DNA of 6,865 bases from Actinomycetes bacterium (GTDB lineage: Bacteria; Actinomycetota; Actinomycetes; S36-B12). The first letter of the stretch is position 1; each line of letters begins with the position of its first letter. Location of the stretch: positions 1 to 6,865 of the forward strand of contig JAUHZW010000117.1 of NCBI GenBank assembly GCA_030425745.1. Reading direction: 5' to 3'. The notes under the pieces were generated by a model that saw only the letters and a list, made by a program, of their open reading frames with translations, searched no databases and had not been told where the DNA came from. This document shows, piece after piece, positions 1 to 5,503 of this stretch. A program made the position numbers and the translations under genes.

Positions 1-270
1 GGTGCCCTTGTACGACGTGGCATCGGACTGCCACTCCCTCAGACCCTCGTCGATCCGCAGGTCGAGGCCGCGAGCCCGGACCAGCGGCTCTGCGGTCTGG
101 ACGGCGCGGATGAGATGGCTCGAGTAGATCGCGGCGAGGTCGACGCCCTCGAGGTGTCGGGCCAGCGCCTCGGCCTGCGCTCGTCCCTCGTCACCGAGGC
201 CCGGGTCGAGCGTGCCGTCGGGAGCGGGCAGGGCATGCCGGACGAGCAGGACCTCACACGGTTCAGCCAC
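1..270 (-). CDS. Histidine phosphatase family protein (N-terminal part, cut by window edge)
   Basis: The 90 visible codons encode the start of a phosphoglycerate-mutase-like histidine phosphatase. Seen: an early beta strand followed by the phosphohistidine motif V-R-H-A-L-P (R11, H12 as the predicted nucleophile), then S-S-H-L-I-R-A-V-Q-T-A at residues 50-60 (R55 is the usual phosphate-binding Arg), then L-R-E-W near 77-80. In most members the His is followed by Gly; here it is Ala, a tolerated variant. The GTG start at 270 is well constrained because an in-frame TGA (the stop of the upstream aldehyde dehydrogenase) lies only two codons before it. The gap to that gene is 6 bases, so it is the next gene of the same operon, with only a weak ribosome site. 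Known of the family: these enzymes hydrolyse phosphate esters on metabolites, sugars or proteins. The substrate cannot be read from sequence, and the C-terminal half with the second catalytic His lies outside the window. Confidence 0.85.
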   Translation of the reverse strand, partial: MAEPCEVLLVRHALPAPDGTLDPGLGDEGRAQAEALARHLEGVDLAAIYSSHLIRAVQTAEPLVRARGLDLRIDEGLREWQSDATSYKGT

Positions 271-276
271 GGATGC

Positions 277-1734
277 TCAGACCTGATCGCCGAAGTCCTC
301 GACGGCCTCGGCCGACGGGAACTGCAGGCTGATCATCTCGAAGTACTCCATGAGCCCGTGGTGACCGAGCTCGCGCCCGACACCGGAGGTCTTGAAGCCA
401 CCGAAGGGTGCGCGAGCGTTGAAGCGACCGCCGTTGACCGCGACCTGGCCGGTGCGCATCTGGCGTGCGAGCCCCACCGCCGTCGGGATGTCGGCTGCAT
501 AGACGGAGCCGGACAGCCCGAACTCGCTGTCATTCGCGATGGCCACGCCGTTCTCCGGGCCACCCTCGTAGGACAGGATCGACAGGACTGGGCCGAAGAT
601 CTCCTCCTGGACGATCGTCGCGCCCGGATCGAGTCGGCTGAACACGGTGGGCTTGACGAAGTAGCCACGGTCCAGGCCCTCGACCGGGCCGGGGCCGCCA
701 GCGATCAGCGTGCCCTCGTCCATGCCGATCTCGATGTACCTGCTGACCGTGCGGAACTGGCCAGCCGACGCGACCGGCCCCAGATCGGTCTCCGGATCCA
801 GCGGGTTGCCGACCTTCATCGCATTGACCAGCGCCGCGGCACGCTCCTCGACCTCGGCAAGGAGCCCCTGCGGGACGATCAGCCGGGTGGTCGCCGCGCA
901 CGTCTGGCCGTTGTTGACGAAGCAGCTGCGGATCGCAGCGGCCATCGCCGCGTCCATGTCGGCACCCTCAGCGATGAGGAAGGCGGACTTGCCACCGAGC
1001 TCGAGGGCGACCTTCTTGATCGTGCCTGCCGCGGAACGGGCAACCTGCTGACCGGCACCCGTCGAGCCGGTCAGGCTCACCATGTCGACCTGCGGGTGCG
1101 AGGACAGCAGATCGCCCACCAGCGCGCCACGACCCGAGACCAGGTTGAAGACACCGTCCGGGAGACCGAGGTCGTCGACGATCTCGGCAAGCGCGAACGT
1201 GGCCAGAGGAGCCACACTGCTGGGCTTGACGACGACGGGGCAGCCGGCCGCAAGCGCGGGGCCGACCTTCGCGGCCAGCTGGTAGAGCGGGTAGTTCCAC
1301 GGCGTGATGGCGCCGACCACGCCAGCGGGCACGCGGTAGACGACCGACGAGCCGATGATCTCCTCGGACGGCATCTCCCGAGCCGCCTCCGCGGTGGTCT
1401 CGAACACCGACACCGCGAGGCCGACCTGGACGCGAGCGGAAAGACTGATCGGCGTGCCGACCTCCATCGCCATGACCTCACCCAGCTCATCGGCTCGGGC
1501 CTTCAGCCCGTCGGCGATCGCCGTGACGACATCGGCGCGCTCGGCGATCGGGACGTTCGACCAGGTGTCGAAGGATCGGCGCGCCGCCAGGATCGCCCGC
1601 TCGGCGTCCGTCGCATCGCCAGCCGGCACGGTGCCGATGAGTTCGCCTGAAGCGGCCTCGTCGACCGAGATGACCTCACCGGAGTCCGGCGTCACCCACT
1701 GACCGTCGATGTACAGGTCGCGGCGTTCGATCAC
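277..1734 (-). CDS. NAD(P)-dependent aldehyde dehydrogenase
   Basis: This is a full-length 485-residue aldehyde dehydrogenase, the usual size for the superfamily, oxidising an aldehyde to a carboxylate in the cytoplasm. Visible catalytic features: the oxyanion-hole Asn in T-P-W-N-Y-P (N147), the cofactor-binding Lys in V-V-K-P-S-S (K170), the Rossmann G-S-T-G-A-G stretch (223-228), the general base in L-E-L-G-G-K (E245), the nucleophile in N-N-G-Q-T-C (C279), E-E-I-F-G-P-V (377-383) and F-G-G-F-K-T-S-G (444-451). Nothing essential is missing. The start is GTG at 1734, overlapping the TGA of the upstream phosphatase by 4 bases (GTGA). A strong GGAGG site sits 4 bases upstream at 1739-1743, inside the upstream gene, which supports this start. 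Substrate preference is undetermined; similarity to the broad betaine-, benzaldehyde- or phenylacetaldehyde-dehydrogenase-like group is only an impression. The downstream neighbour is a histidine phosphatase 6 bases away. Confidence 0.95.
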   Translation of the reverse strand: MIERRDLYIDGQWVTPDSGEVISVDEAASGELIGTVPAGDATDAERAILAARRSFDTWSNVPIAERADVVTAIADGLKARADELGEVMAMEVGTPISLSARVQVGLAVSVFETTAEAAREMPSEEIIGSSVVYRVPAGVVGAITPWNYPLYQLAAKVGPALAAGCPVVVKPSSVAPLATFALAEIVDDLGLPDGVFNLVSGRGALVGDLLSSHPQVDMVSLTGSTGAGQQVARSAAGTIKKVALELGGKSAFLIAEGADMDAAMAAAIRSCFVNNGQTCAATTRLIVPQGLLAEVEERAAALVNAMKVGNPLDPETDLGPVASAGQFRTVSRYIEIGMDEGTLIAGGPGPVEGLDRGYFVKPTVFSRLDPGATIVQEEIFGPVLSILSYEGGPENGVAIANDSEFGLSGSVYAADIPTAVGLARQMRTGQVAVNGGRFNARAPFGGFKTSGVGRELGHHGLMEYFEMISLQFPSAEAVEDFGDQV

Positions 1735-2492
1735 GATTCCTCCAACAGTAGGGATTGCAGTGCTTCAACGGTCTCGTCGTCGACATCCAGGGTGGCGACA
1801 TACCCCGTCAGCCCGCCGTACCGGACGTCCACCTCGGCCAGGAACCGTTCCATCGCTCCGCGGGGAGCTCGGAGGATCGGCTCGGGCTGGTTCATCATGG
1901 GGTGGTTCTCGAAGTCCTCACGTGTGCGGAGGTGGGCCACCAGGGCGACGACCTGGTCGCCGCTCAGCTCGAAGTCATCGGCGATGTCCTCCTCGCTGAC
2001 GCCCAGCAAGGACAGCAGGATCGCCGCGAGGACCCCGGTGCGGTCCTTGCCGGCCATGCAGAAGAAGACGGCCGGGTACGCCTCGGATCGGGTCAGTTGC
2101 CGGAGCACGCTGCGGACGGAGTCCTGCCCGAGTTCGAGCATGCTGTGGAAGACAGCGCTCAAGAACTCCTCGGCCGGACCCTTCTTGGCCTCGGGGTCCG
2201 ACTTCCAGGTGTTGGGAAGCATCGGCGCGTGAATGTCATGCGTGATGAAGTCAGGCAGGGGAAAGGCCTCGCGCTCACGGTCGTAGCGAAGGTCCACGAC
2301 ACTGCGAGCACCGAAGTCCCGCCAGGCCTCCTCGTCGCGAAGACGGTGCAGGCTCGAGGATCGGTACAGCATCCCGCTGCGCACCCGCCGGCCATCCTGA
2401 CCGCGGTATCCGCCGAGGTCGCGGACGTTGTACAGGCCCCCCAGCTCGACCTGTGCGCCCACCTCGGGCGACGGCGCGCTGCTCACGCTCAT
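1731..2492 (-). CDS. Tyrosine-phosphatase-like (CX5R) protein phosphatase
   Basis: This 253-residue protein belongs to the bacterial tyrosine-protein-phosphatase family related to dual-specificity and lipid phosphatases. Seen: N-V-R-D-L-G-G-Y at 22-29, the usual opening motif of the family; R-S-S-S-L at 44-48; V-V-D-L-R at 65-69; and the P-loop C-M-A-G-K-D-R-T-G at 145-153, giving nucleophile C145 and phosphate-binding R151. The residue just before the Cys is Phe, where many members have His. Known of the family: such enzymes use a cysteinyl-phosphate intermediate and act on phosphotyrosine, phosphoinositides or small phosphorylated metabolites. No signal peptide or membrane segment is visible, so it should be cytoplasmic. 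The ATG at 2492 overlaps the stop of the upstream NTF2-like gene by 4 bases (ATGA). The bases before it show no ribosome site, so translation probably depends on coupling. Its own stop overlaps the next gene's start. Confidence 0.88.
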   Translation of the reverse strand: MSVSSAPSPEVGAQVELGGLYNVRDLGGYRGQDGRRVRSGMLYRSSSLHRLRDEEAWRDFGARSVVDLRYDREREAFPLPDFITHDIHAPMLPNTWKSDPEAKKGPAEEFLSAVFHSMLELGQDSVRSVLRQLTRSEAYPAVFFCMAGKDRTGVLAAILLSLLGVSEEDIADDFELSGDQVVALVAHLRTREDFENHPMMNQPEPILRAPRGAMERFLAEVDVRYGGLTGYVATLDVDDETVEALQSLLLEES

Positions 2493-3049
2493 CCGGGGAA
2501 CCCGGGGAAGCGACGCTCGAAGTCGGGCAGCTCGGCAGCACCCGAGGGGCGCCCGGGCCAGCGCTTGCGGTCGGACTCACGCAGGCCACCTGCGGCCCGA
2601 TCGTCCTCGGCGACCCCGTACACGCTGAGCACGGTGCGGCGTGCGAACCGCCAGCGGCCATCCTCTCGGCGGTAGTCGTCGAGGTAGCGGATCGACGTGA
2701 CGATGGTGGTCTCCGCATTGCCCAGTTCGGCGTAGCCGATAACGGTGCCCTTGGCATGGTCGGCGTCGATCAGCTCGATCGAGATGCCGTGCGGGTCGTG
2801 CCACGTCCAGGTGAACGGGGCGTGCTTGACCTTGAAGTTCTCGACCACGGCCGCACGGCCCGCGGTGGTGCTGTGGGGCGAGCCGAACACCCCGTCGGTG
2901 GCGAAGAGCTCCCCGAGTTCATCCCACTGGGCGTCGTCGAGCAGTGTCGCGTAGTTGACGATGAGGTCCTGGATCGCGAATCGGTCCTCGAGGCGCTGGA
3001 CACGCTGGGCGAGGTCATCCGTCACGCCGGCGATCGTACTGGAGTCCAT
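2489..3049 (-). CDS. SnoaL-like / NTF2 family protein
   Basis: This 186-residue protein has an NTF2-like (SnoaL-type) cone fold, the first gene of the minus-strand operon. Seen: the typical opening helix L-E-D-R-F-A-I-Q-D-L-I-V-N-Y-A (20-34), the D-D-A-Q-W-D-E-L stretch (38-45), L-F-A-T-D-G-V-F (48-55), and the late strand Y-R-R-E-D-G-R-W-R-F-A-R-R (127-138). A Pro/Arg-rich tail from about 150 extends past the fold. Known of the family: members include small polyketide cyclases, scytalone and bile-acid dehydratases, ketosteroid isomerase-like enzymes and many proteins of unknown role. Which chemistry applies here is not clear. The ATG at 3049 is immediately preceded by an in-frame TAG, so it cannot be extended upstream. 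There is no Shine-Dalgarno sequence, but a TANNNT -10 box ends 6 bases before the ATG, suggesting a leaderless mRNA. Its stop overlaps the next start by 4 bases. Confidence 0.85.
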   Translation of the reverse strand: MDSSTIAGVTDDLAQRVQRLEDRFAIQDLIVNYATLLDDAQWDELGELFATDGVFGSPHSTTAGRAAVVENFKVKHAPFTWTWHDPHGISIELIDADHAKGTVIGYAELGNAETTIVTSIRYLDDYRREDGRWRFARRTVLSVYGVAEDDRAAGGLRESDRKRWPGRPSGAAELPDFERRFPGFPG

Positions 3050-3055
3050 CTAAAG

Positions 3056-3061
3056 AAACTA
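3056..3061 (-). promoter_or_regulatory. Candidate leaderless -10 box for the NTF2-led operon
   Basis: On the minus strand this reads TAGTTT, a TANNNT -10 element, followed by exactly 6 bases and then the ATG at 3049. In actinobacteria transcription usually begins 6-7 bases after such a box, so the first base of the message would be the A of the ATG. The absence of any ribosome site supports this. No convincing -35 box was found. Confidence 0.55.
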
Positions 3062-3090
3062 CCCCGTCCTCCCCACCTCCGACATCCGCG

Positions 3091-3110
3091 GGTCGATGAC
3101 CGATACGGTC
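3091..3110. promoter_or_regulatory. Overlapping palindromes, candidate GntR operator
   Basis: Two inverted repeats share a central half-site: GGTC-gat-GACC at 3091-3101 and GACCG-ata-CGGTC at 3098-3110. The second one overlaps the -10 box of the GntR gene and ends 5 bases before its ATG. HutC-type GntR dimers bind short two-fold symmetric sites of about this size, usually in their own promoter. Autorepression, with spread of control to the divergent operon, is therefore the simple reading (inference). Confidence 0.5.
3104..3109 (+). promoter_or_regulatory. Candidate leaderless -10 box for the GntR gene
   Basis: TACGGT fits TANNNT and is followed by exactly 6 bases and then the ATG at 3116, the same geometry as on the opposite strand. 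A possible weak -35, CCGACA at 3079-3084, lies 19 bases upstream. There is no ribosome site before the ATG, consistent with a leaderless transcript. Confidence 0.5.
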
Positions 3111-3115
3111 GCGCC

Positions 3116-3844
3116 ATGGCTGAGGTCCCCCTCTACGAGCGCGTTCGCCAGGCGATCAAGTCATCGATCGACGACGGCACGTACGCGCCCGGAGAGCGGC
3201 TCCCCTCGGAGTCGCGGCTTGCGGAGGAGCTCGGCGTCAACCGGCTGACGGTCCGTCGGGCGATCGAGGAGCTTGCCCGGGCCGGGGTCGTGGAGTCCCG
3301 TCAGGGCTCAGGCACCTACGTCAGCGCACCCATCGTGCGGCTTCCGGTGTCGCAGAAGCTCTCGACCGACTCCCTCGTGGAGAGCATGACCGCACAGATC
3401 GCCGCCCAGGGCTACACCTATGAGGACGTGTTCCTGCGGGCGATGAAGGTCGACGCGGGCCCCGCCCGGGCCTCCATCGAACTGCCCCCGGGGCCGCTGT
3501 GGCGTGTGGACAACGCGATCGTCGTGCAGGGCGAGTCATGGATGTGGTCGACGTCCTGGTTCCCGCGTGACCTGCTCGACGATCCGGCAGGGAACTGGAA
3601 TTCCTCGACCGGGCTCTACGGCCAGCTCAACGAGGTCGTCGACGAACTGCGACCCATCTGGCGGGCGATCTCCGCCGATGCCGCGTCGATGGACGATGCC
3701 GAGACCCTCGGCGTGCGGGCGGGCTCACCGATCCTGGTGCGCGACGGCCTCACGGCCGACGAGACCGGCTCCCCGGTGCTGCGGGTGACGCGCCGATCGC
3801 GGATGGACCGCGTCAGCTACGTCCTGCGCTACGACGAGCAGTAG
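3116..3844 (+). CDS. GntR family transcriptional regulator, HutC/UTRA type
   Basis: This 242-residue DNA-binding regulator has an N-terminal winged helix-turn-helix: P-L-Y-E-R-V-R-Q-A-I (5-14), G-E-R-L-P-S-E-S-R-L-A-E-E-L-G-V-N-R-L-T-V-R-R-A-I (26-50), and the wing ending Q-G-S-G-T-Y-V (63-69), all classic GntR hallmarks. Residues from about 78 to 236 match the size and pattern of a UTRA ligand-binding domain, with an acidic, Arg-containing core and the final R-S-R-M-D-R-V-S-Y strand. Known of the subfamily: the UTRA domain binds a small metabolite and releases DNA. The reading frame stays open far upstream, but ATG 3116 is chosen because the family begins just before P-L-Y and because the TANNNT box fits a leaderless start there. 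The gene is divergent from the phosphatase/dehydrogenase operon, so it is the likely regulator of it. The ligand is unknown. Confidence 0.93.
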   Translation: MAEVPLYERVRQAIKSSIDDGTYAPGERLPSESRLAEELGVNRLTVRRAIEELARAGVVESRQGSGTYVSAPIVRLPVSQKLSTDSLVESMTAQIAAQGYTYEDVFLRAMKVDAGPARASIELPPGPLWRVDNAIVVQGESWMWSTSWFPRDLLDDPAGNWNSSTGLYGQLNEVVDELRPIWRAISADAASMDDAETLGVRAGSPILVRDGLTADETGSPVLRVTRRSRMDRVSYVLRYDEQ

Positions 3845-3859
3845 CCGCCAGCCTTTACG

Positions 3860-3922
3860 CGCCGAGTCCACGGCTATCTGTCACTAAGGCAGGTCTTGTG
3901 ACAGATAGCCGTGCACTCGGCG
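3860..3922. terminator. Long hairpin between convergent genes, probable bidirectional terminator
   Basis: Left arm 3860-3884 and right arm 3898-3922 are 25 bases each and complementary at 24 positions, the exception being a C:C pair (3868 with 3914). The 13-base spacer can add AAG/CTT with one bulged T, leaving a 6-base loop. It sits 15 bases after the GntR stop and 6 bases after the oxygenase stop, as expected of a shared terminator. Neither side has a real T-run, so termination would rely on stem strength. The length and near-perfection also fit a dispersed palindromic repeat. Confidence 0.7.
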
Positions 3923-3928
3923 GAGAGA

Positions 3929-5371
3929 TCAGTCGCGGGCGATCCACTCGTCCAGGATCTTGTGGTAATGCCGGATCCGATTCTCCTGATACCTGGCCAA
4001 GGCGATGCCCGGGCGACGCAGTGACTTCAGCCCCTGCTGGATGTAGGGCATGTTCGCCATGTCCTGATCGAACACCGGGCCGAGCAGGCCGATCTCCTTG
4101 ATGTCGGAGAACGTCTCCCCCGGCTGCAGCCAGCGTGGCTCGGCCGGCTTGGGGTGCGAGCCGTCGGCCGGCTGCTGCGCCAGCAGGAAGACCTCGGCGA
4201 TGCACCGGTCAGGGTCATTGCCGTACGGACGGAACCGGTAGACCGCATTGGTGCGCGGACCCGCGAACACGTAGAAGTTCGGGAAGACGAAGTACTGGTT
4301 GCCGTCGAGCAGTTCTGAATCGGTCCAGTGGTCCTGATCGTTGCCCGACTGCGCCTGCAGCGCCTCGCGCATCTGGGCGGCGAGCTCCTTGCGGGCGGTG
4401 GAGTCCATCGGCACCCGAGGGGTGCCGTCGTCACCGGCGGACAGGTCGCGGCCCTTGCCGGCCGTGTAGAAGGCACGGGTCTCGTAGTAGGAGTCGAGCA
4501 CCTCCTGCTCGGAGATGTGGTTCGCGATGGTCGGGCTGGGCACGCCCTGCGGGACGATCTGGCGGTTCCAGTTCTCCTCGGGGATGACGTCGTACTGGGT
4601 GTTCTCGTCGCCGAGCCACTCCATCATCTGCGGGTGGGTGGCCAGCGAGTGGAAGCCCTCGATGAACGCCTCGCCGGCGACCTTCCAGTTGCAGTCGACG
4701 ATGCCGCCGAAGTGCGAGTACACGATGCGGTCGGTGTAGTCCCACCGCTCCCAGTCATTGAGCATCGTGCCGAGGAAGTCCTCCAGCGACTCAGCCTCGG
4801 GATCCATGTTGATGAAGACGAATCCGTTCCACGTCGCCACCTGCACCTCGGGCAGGCTGAACTCCTCCTGGTTGATCTGCGGGAAGTCCCACTGGCACGG
4901 GATGTTCTTGGACGAGCCGTCGATGTTCCAGGAGAAGCCGTGGAAGGGGCAGCGCAGTTCGCTGACGCGGCCGCCCTCCTGACGCAGCGCCCGGCCGCGG
5001 TGCAGGCAGACGTTCGACAGGGCCTTGATGCTGCCATCGGGCTGGCGCATGATGATGAACTTGTCATCGGCGATGTCATAGGTGATGTGATCGCCCGGCT
5101 CGGGGATGTGGTCCTCGCGGCAGACGAACTGCCACACGCGCCGCCATACCTTCTCGACCTCCTTGTCGTGGAAGTCCCGGGAGATGTAGCGGTCGACGTC
5201 GAGATCCTCGGTGCCGAGGTCCTCGTTGATGTCATAGCGCAGCACCGGAGGCACAGGGCGCGCGTCCTCGTCGAGGTACTCCTGAACACTCTTGCCCGGG
5301 GAGCGGGGGCACGGCGGCTCCAGGGACTCGCGCTGGGTCGTCACGTGCTGGGCGGGTGCCACGTCGGTCAT
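3929..5371 (-). CDS. Rieske non-heme iron oxygenase, alpha (catalytic) subunit
   Basis: This 480-residue protein is an aromatic-ring-hydroxylating-type oxygenase alpha subunit. Its N-terminal Rieske domain carries C-x-H-x16-C-x2-H (C122, H124, C141, H144) for the [2Fe-2S] cluster. The catalytic SRPBCC domain carries N-W-K (228-230) and then F-I-E-G-F-H-S-L-A-T-H, giving iron ligands H241 and H246, with a likely third ligand D437 in D-Q-D-M-A-N-M. The residue bridging the cluster to the iron, usually Asp, is Glu238, as in carnitine-monooxygenase-like members. Known of the family: electrons from a reductase/ferredoxin pass through the Rieske centre to activate O2 for hydroxylation or demethylation. 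No reductase, ferredoxin or beta subunit is in the window. ATG 5371 is supported by GAGGAG at 5382-5388 and a promoter ending about 25 bases upstream. A charged extension of about 55 residues precedes the conserved region. The substrate is unknown; aromatic, steroid-like or quaternary-ammonium compounds are all possible. Confidence 0.93.
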   Translation of the reverse strand: MTDVAPAQHVTTQRESLEPPCPRSPGKSVQEYLDEDARPVPPVLRYDINEDLGTEDLDVDRYISRDFHDKEVEKVWRRVWQFVCREDHIPEPGDHITYDIADDKFIIMRQPDGSIKALSNVCLHRGRALRQEGGRVSELRCPFHGFSWNIDGSSKNIPCQWDFPQINQEEFSLPEVQVATWNGFVFINMDPEAESLEDFLGTMLNDWERWDYTDRIVYSHFGGIVDCNWKVAGEAFIEGFHSLATHPQMMEWLGDENTQYDVIPEENWNRQIVPQGVPSPTIANHISEQEVLDSYYETRAFYTAGKGRDLSAGDDGTPRVPMDSTARKELAAQMREALQAQSGNDQDHWTDSELLDGNQYFVFPNFYVFAGPRTNAVYRFRPYGNDPDRCIAEVFLLAQQPADGSHPKPAEPRWLQPGETFSDIKEIGLLGPVFDQDMANMPYIQQGLKSLRRPGIALARYQENRIRHYHKILDEWIARD

Positions 5372-5381
5372 GGGCTGCGGA

Positions 5382-5388
5382 CTCCTCG
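5382..5388 (-). promoter_or_regulatory. Ribosome binding site of the Rieske oxygenase gene
   Basis: The minus strand reads CGAGGAG here, about 10 bases before the ATG at 5371. It is a good purine-rich match to the 16S rRNA tail and fixes the chosen start. Unlike the divergent GntR/NTF2 pair, this gene has a normal leader. Confidence 0.65.
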
Positions 5389-5403
5389 TGTGGTGGTGCG
5401 ACG

Positions 5404-5432
5404 ATTCTGCACCCGAAGATACTGAACGTCAA
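5404..5432 (-). promoter_or_regulatory. Candidate sigma-70-type promoter of the Rieske gene
   Basis: On the minus strand TTGACG (5432-5427) matches the -35 consensus at five of six bases. CAGAAT (5409-5404), 17 bases later, matches the -10 consensus at four of six. Transcription would begin near 5397, leaving a leader of about 25 bases that contains the ribosome site. No other candidate in this intergenic stretch fits as well. Confidence 0.6.
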
Positions 5433-5445
5433 GTAAAGATACTGA
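5416..5445. repeat. Two 10-base direct repeats flanking the -35 box, candidate operator
   Basis: AAGATACTGA occurs at 5416-5425 and again at 5436-5445, exactly 20 bases apart, close to two helical turns. The -35 box of the oxygenase promoter lies between the copies. The second copy also forms a small inverted repeat, AGTA-aaga-TACT, at 5432-5443. Same-face tandem sites around a promoter are typical of regulator binding. The regulator is unknown and this motif does not resemble the GGTC/GACC palindromes at the GntR promoter. Confidence 0.5.
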
Positions 5446-5454
5446 GGTGAAGAA

Positions 5455-5482
5455 AGGGCCCGGTCCAGACGGACCGGGCCCT
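5455..5482 (-). terminator. Rho-independent terminator of the binding-protein gene
   Basis: A perfect 12-base-pair GC-rich stem (5455-5466 with 5471-5482) closes a 4-base loop. Reading on the minus strand, the stem is followed by a T-rich stretch (TTTCTTC). It begins 21 bases after the TAG at 5504-5506. It therefore ends the binding-protein transcript just before the oxygenase promoter and insulates the two genes. Confidence 0.85.
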
Positions 5483-5503
5483 CTCCGAAGGGTGATGCGA
5501 GGA

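Noticed and set aside
115..1650. 511-codon open frame on the plus strand
   Set aside because: It lies antisense over the aldehyde dehydrogenase and histidine phosphatase, is rich in Arg/Asp/Ala with no recognisable motif, and is the expected mirror of a GC-rich coding gene.
1755..2675. 306-codon open frame on the plus strand
   Set aside because: It is antisense to the tyrosine-phosphatase-like gene and the end of the NTF2-like gene, with no domain pattern.
2453..3115. Upstream extension of the GntR reading frame by 221 codons
   Set aside because: The extension is antisense to the NTF2-like gene, lacks any domain, and the GntR family fold begins right after ATG 3116, where a leaderless promoter signal fits.
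4328..5425. 365-codon open frame on the plus strand
   Set aside because: It is antisense to the Rieske oxygenase, whose cluster and iron ligands prove the minus strand is coding.
5446..5456. 11-base match GGTGAAGAAAG shared with the minus strand near 6707-6717
   Set aside because: Matches of this length are expected by chance in a window of this size when both strands are compared.
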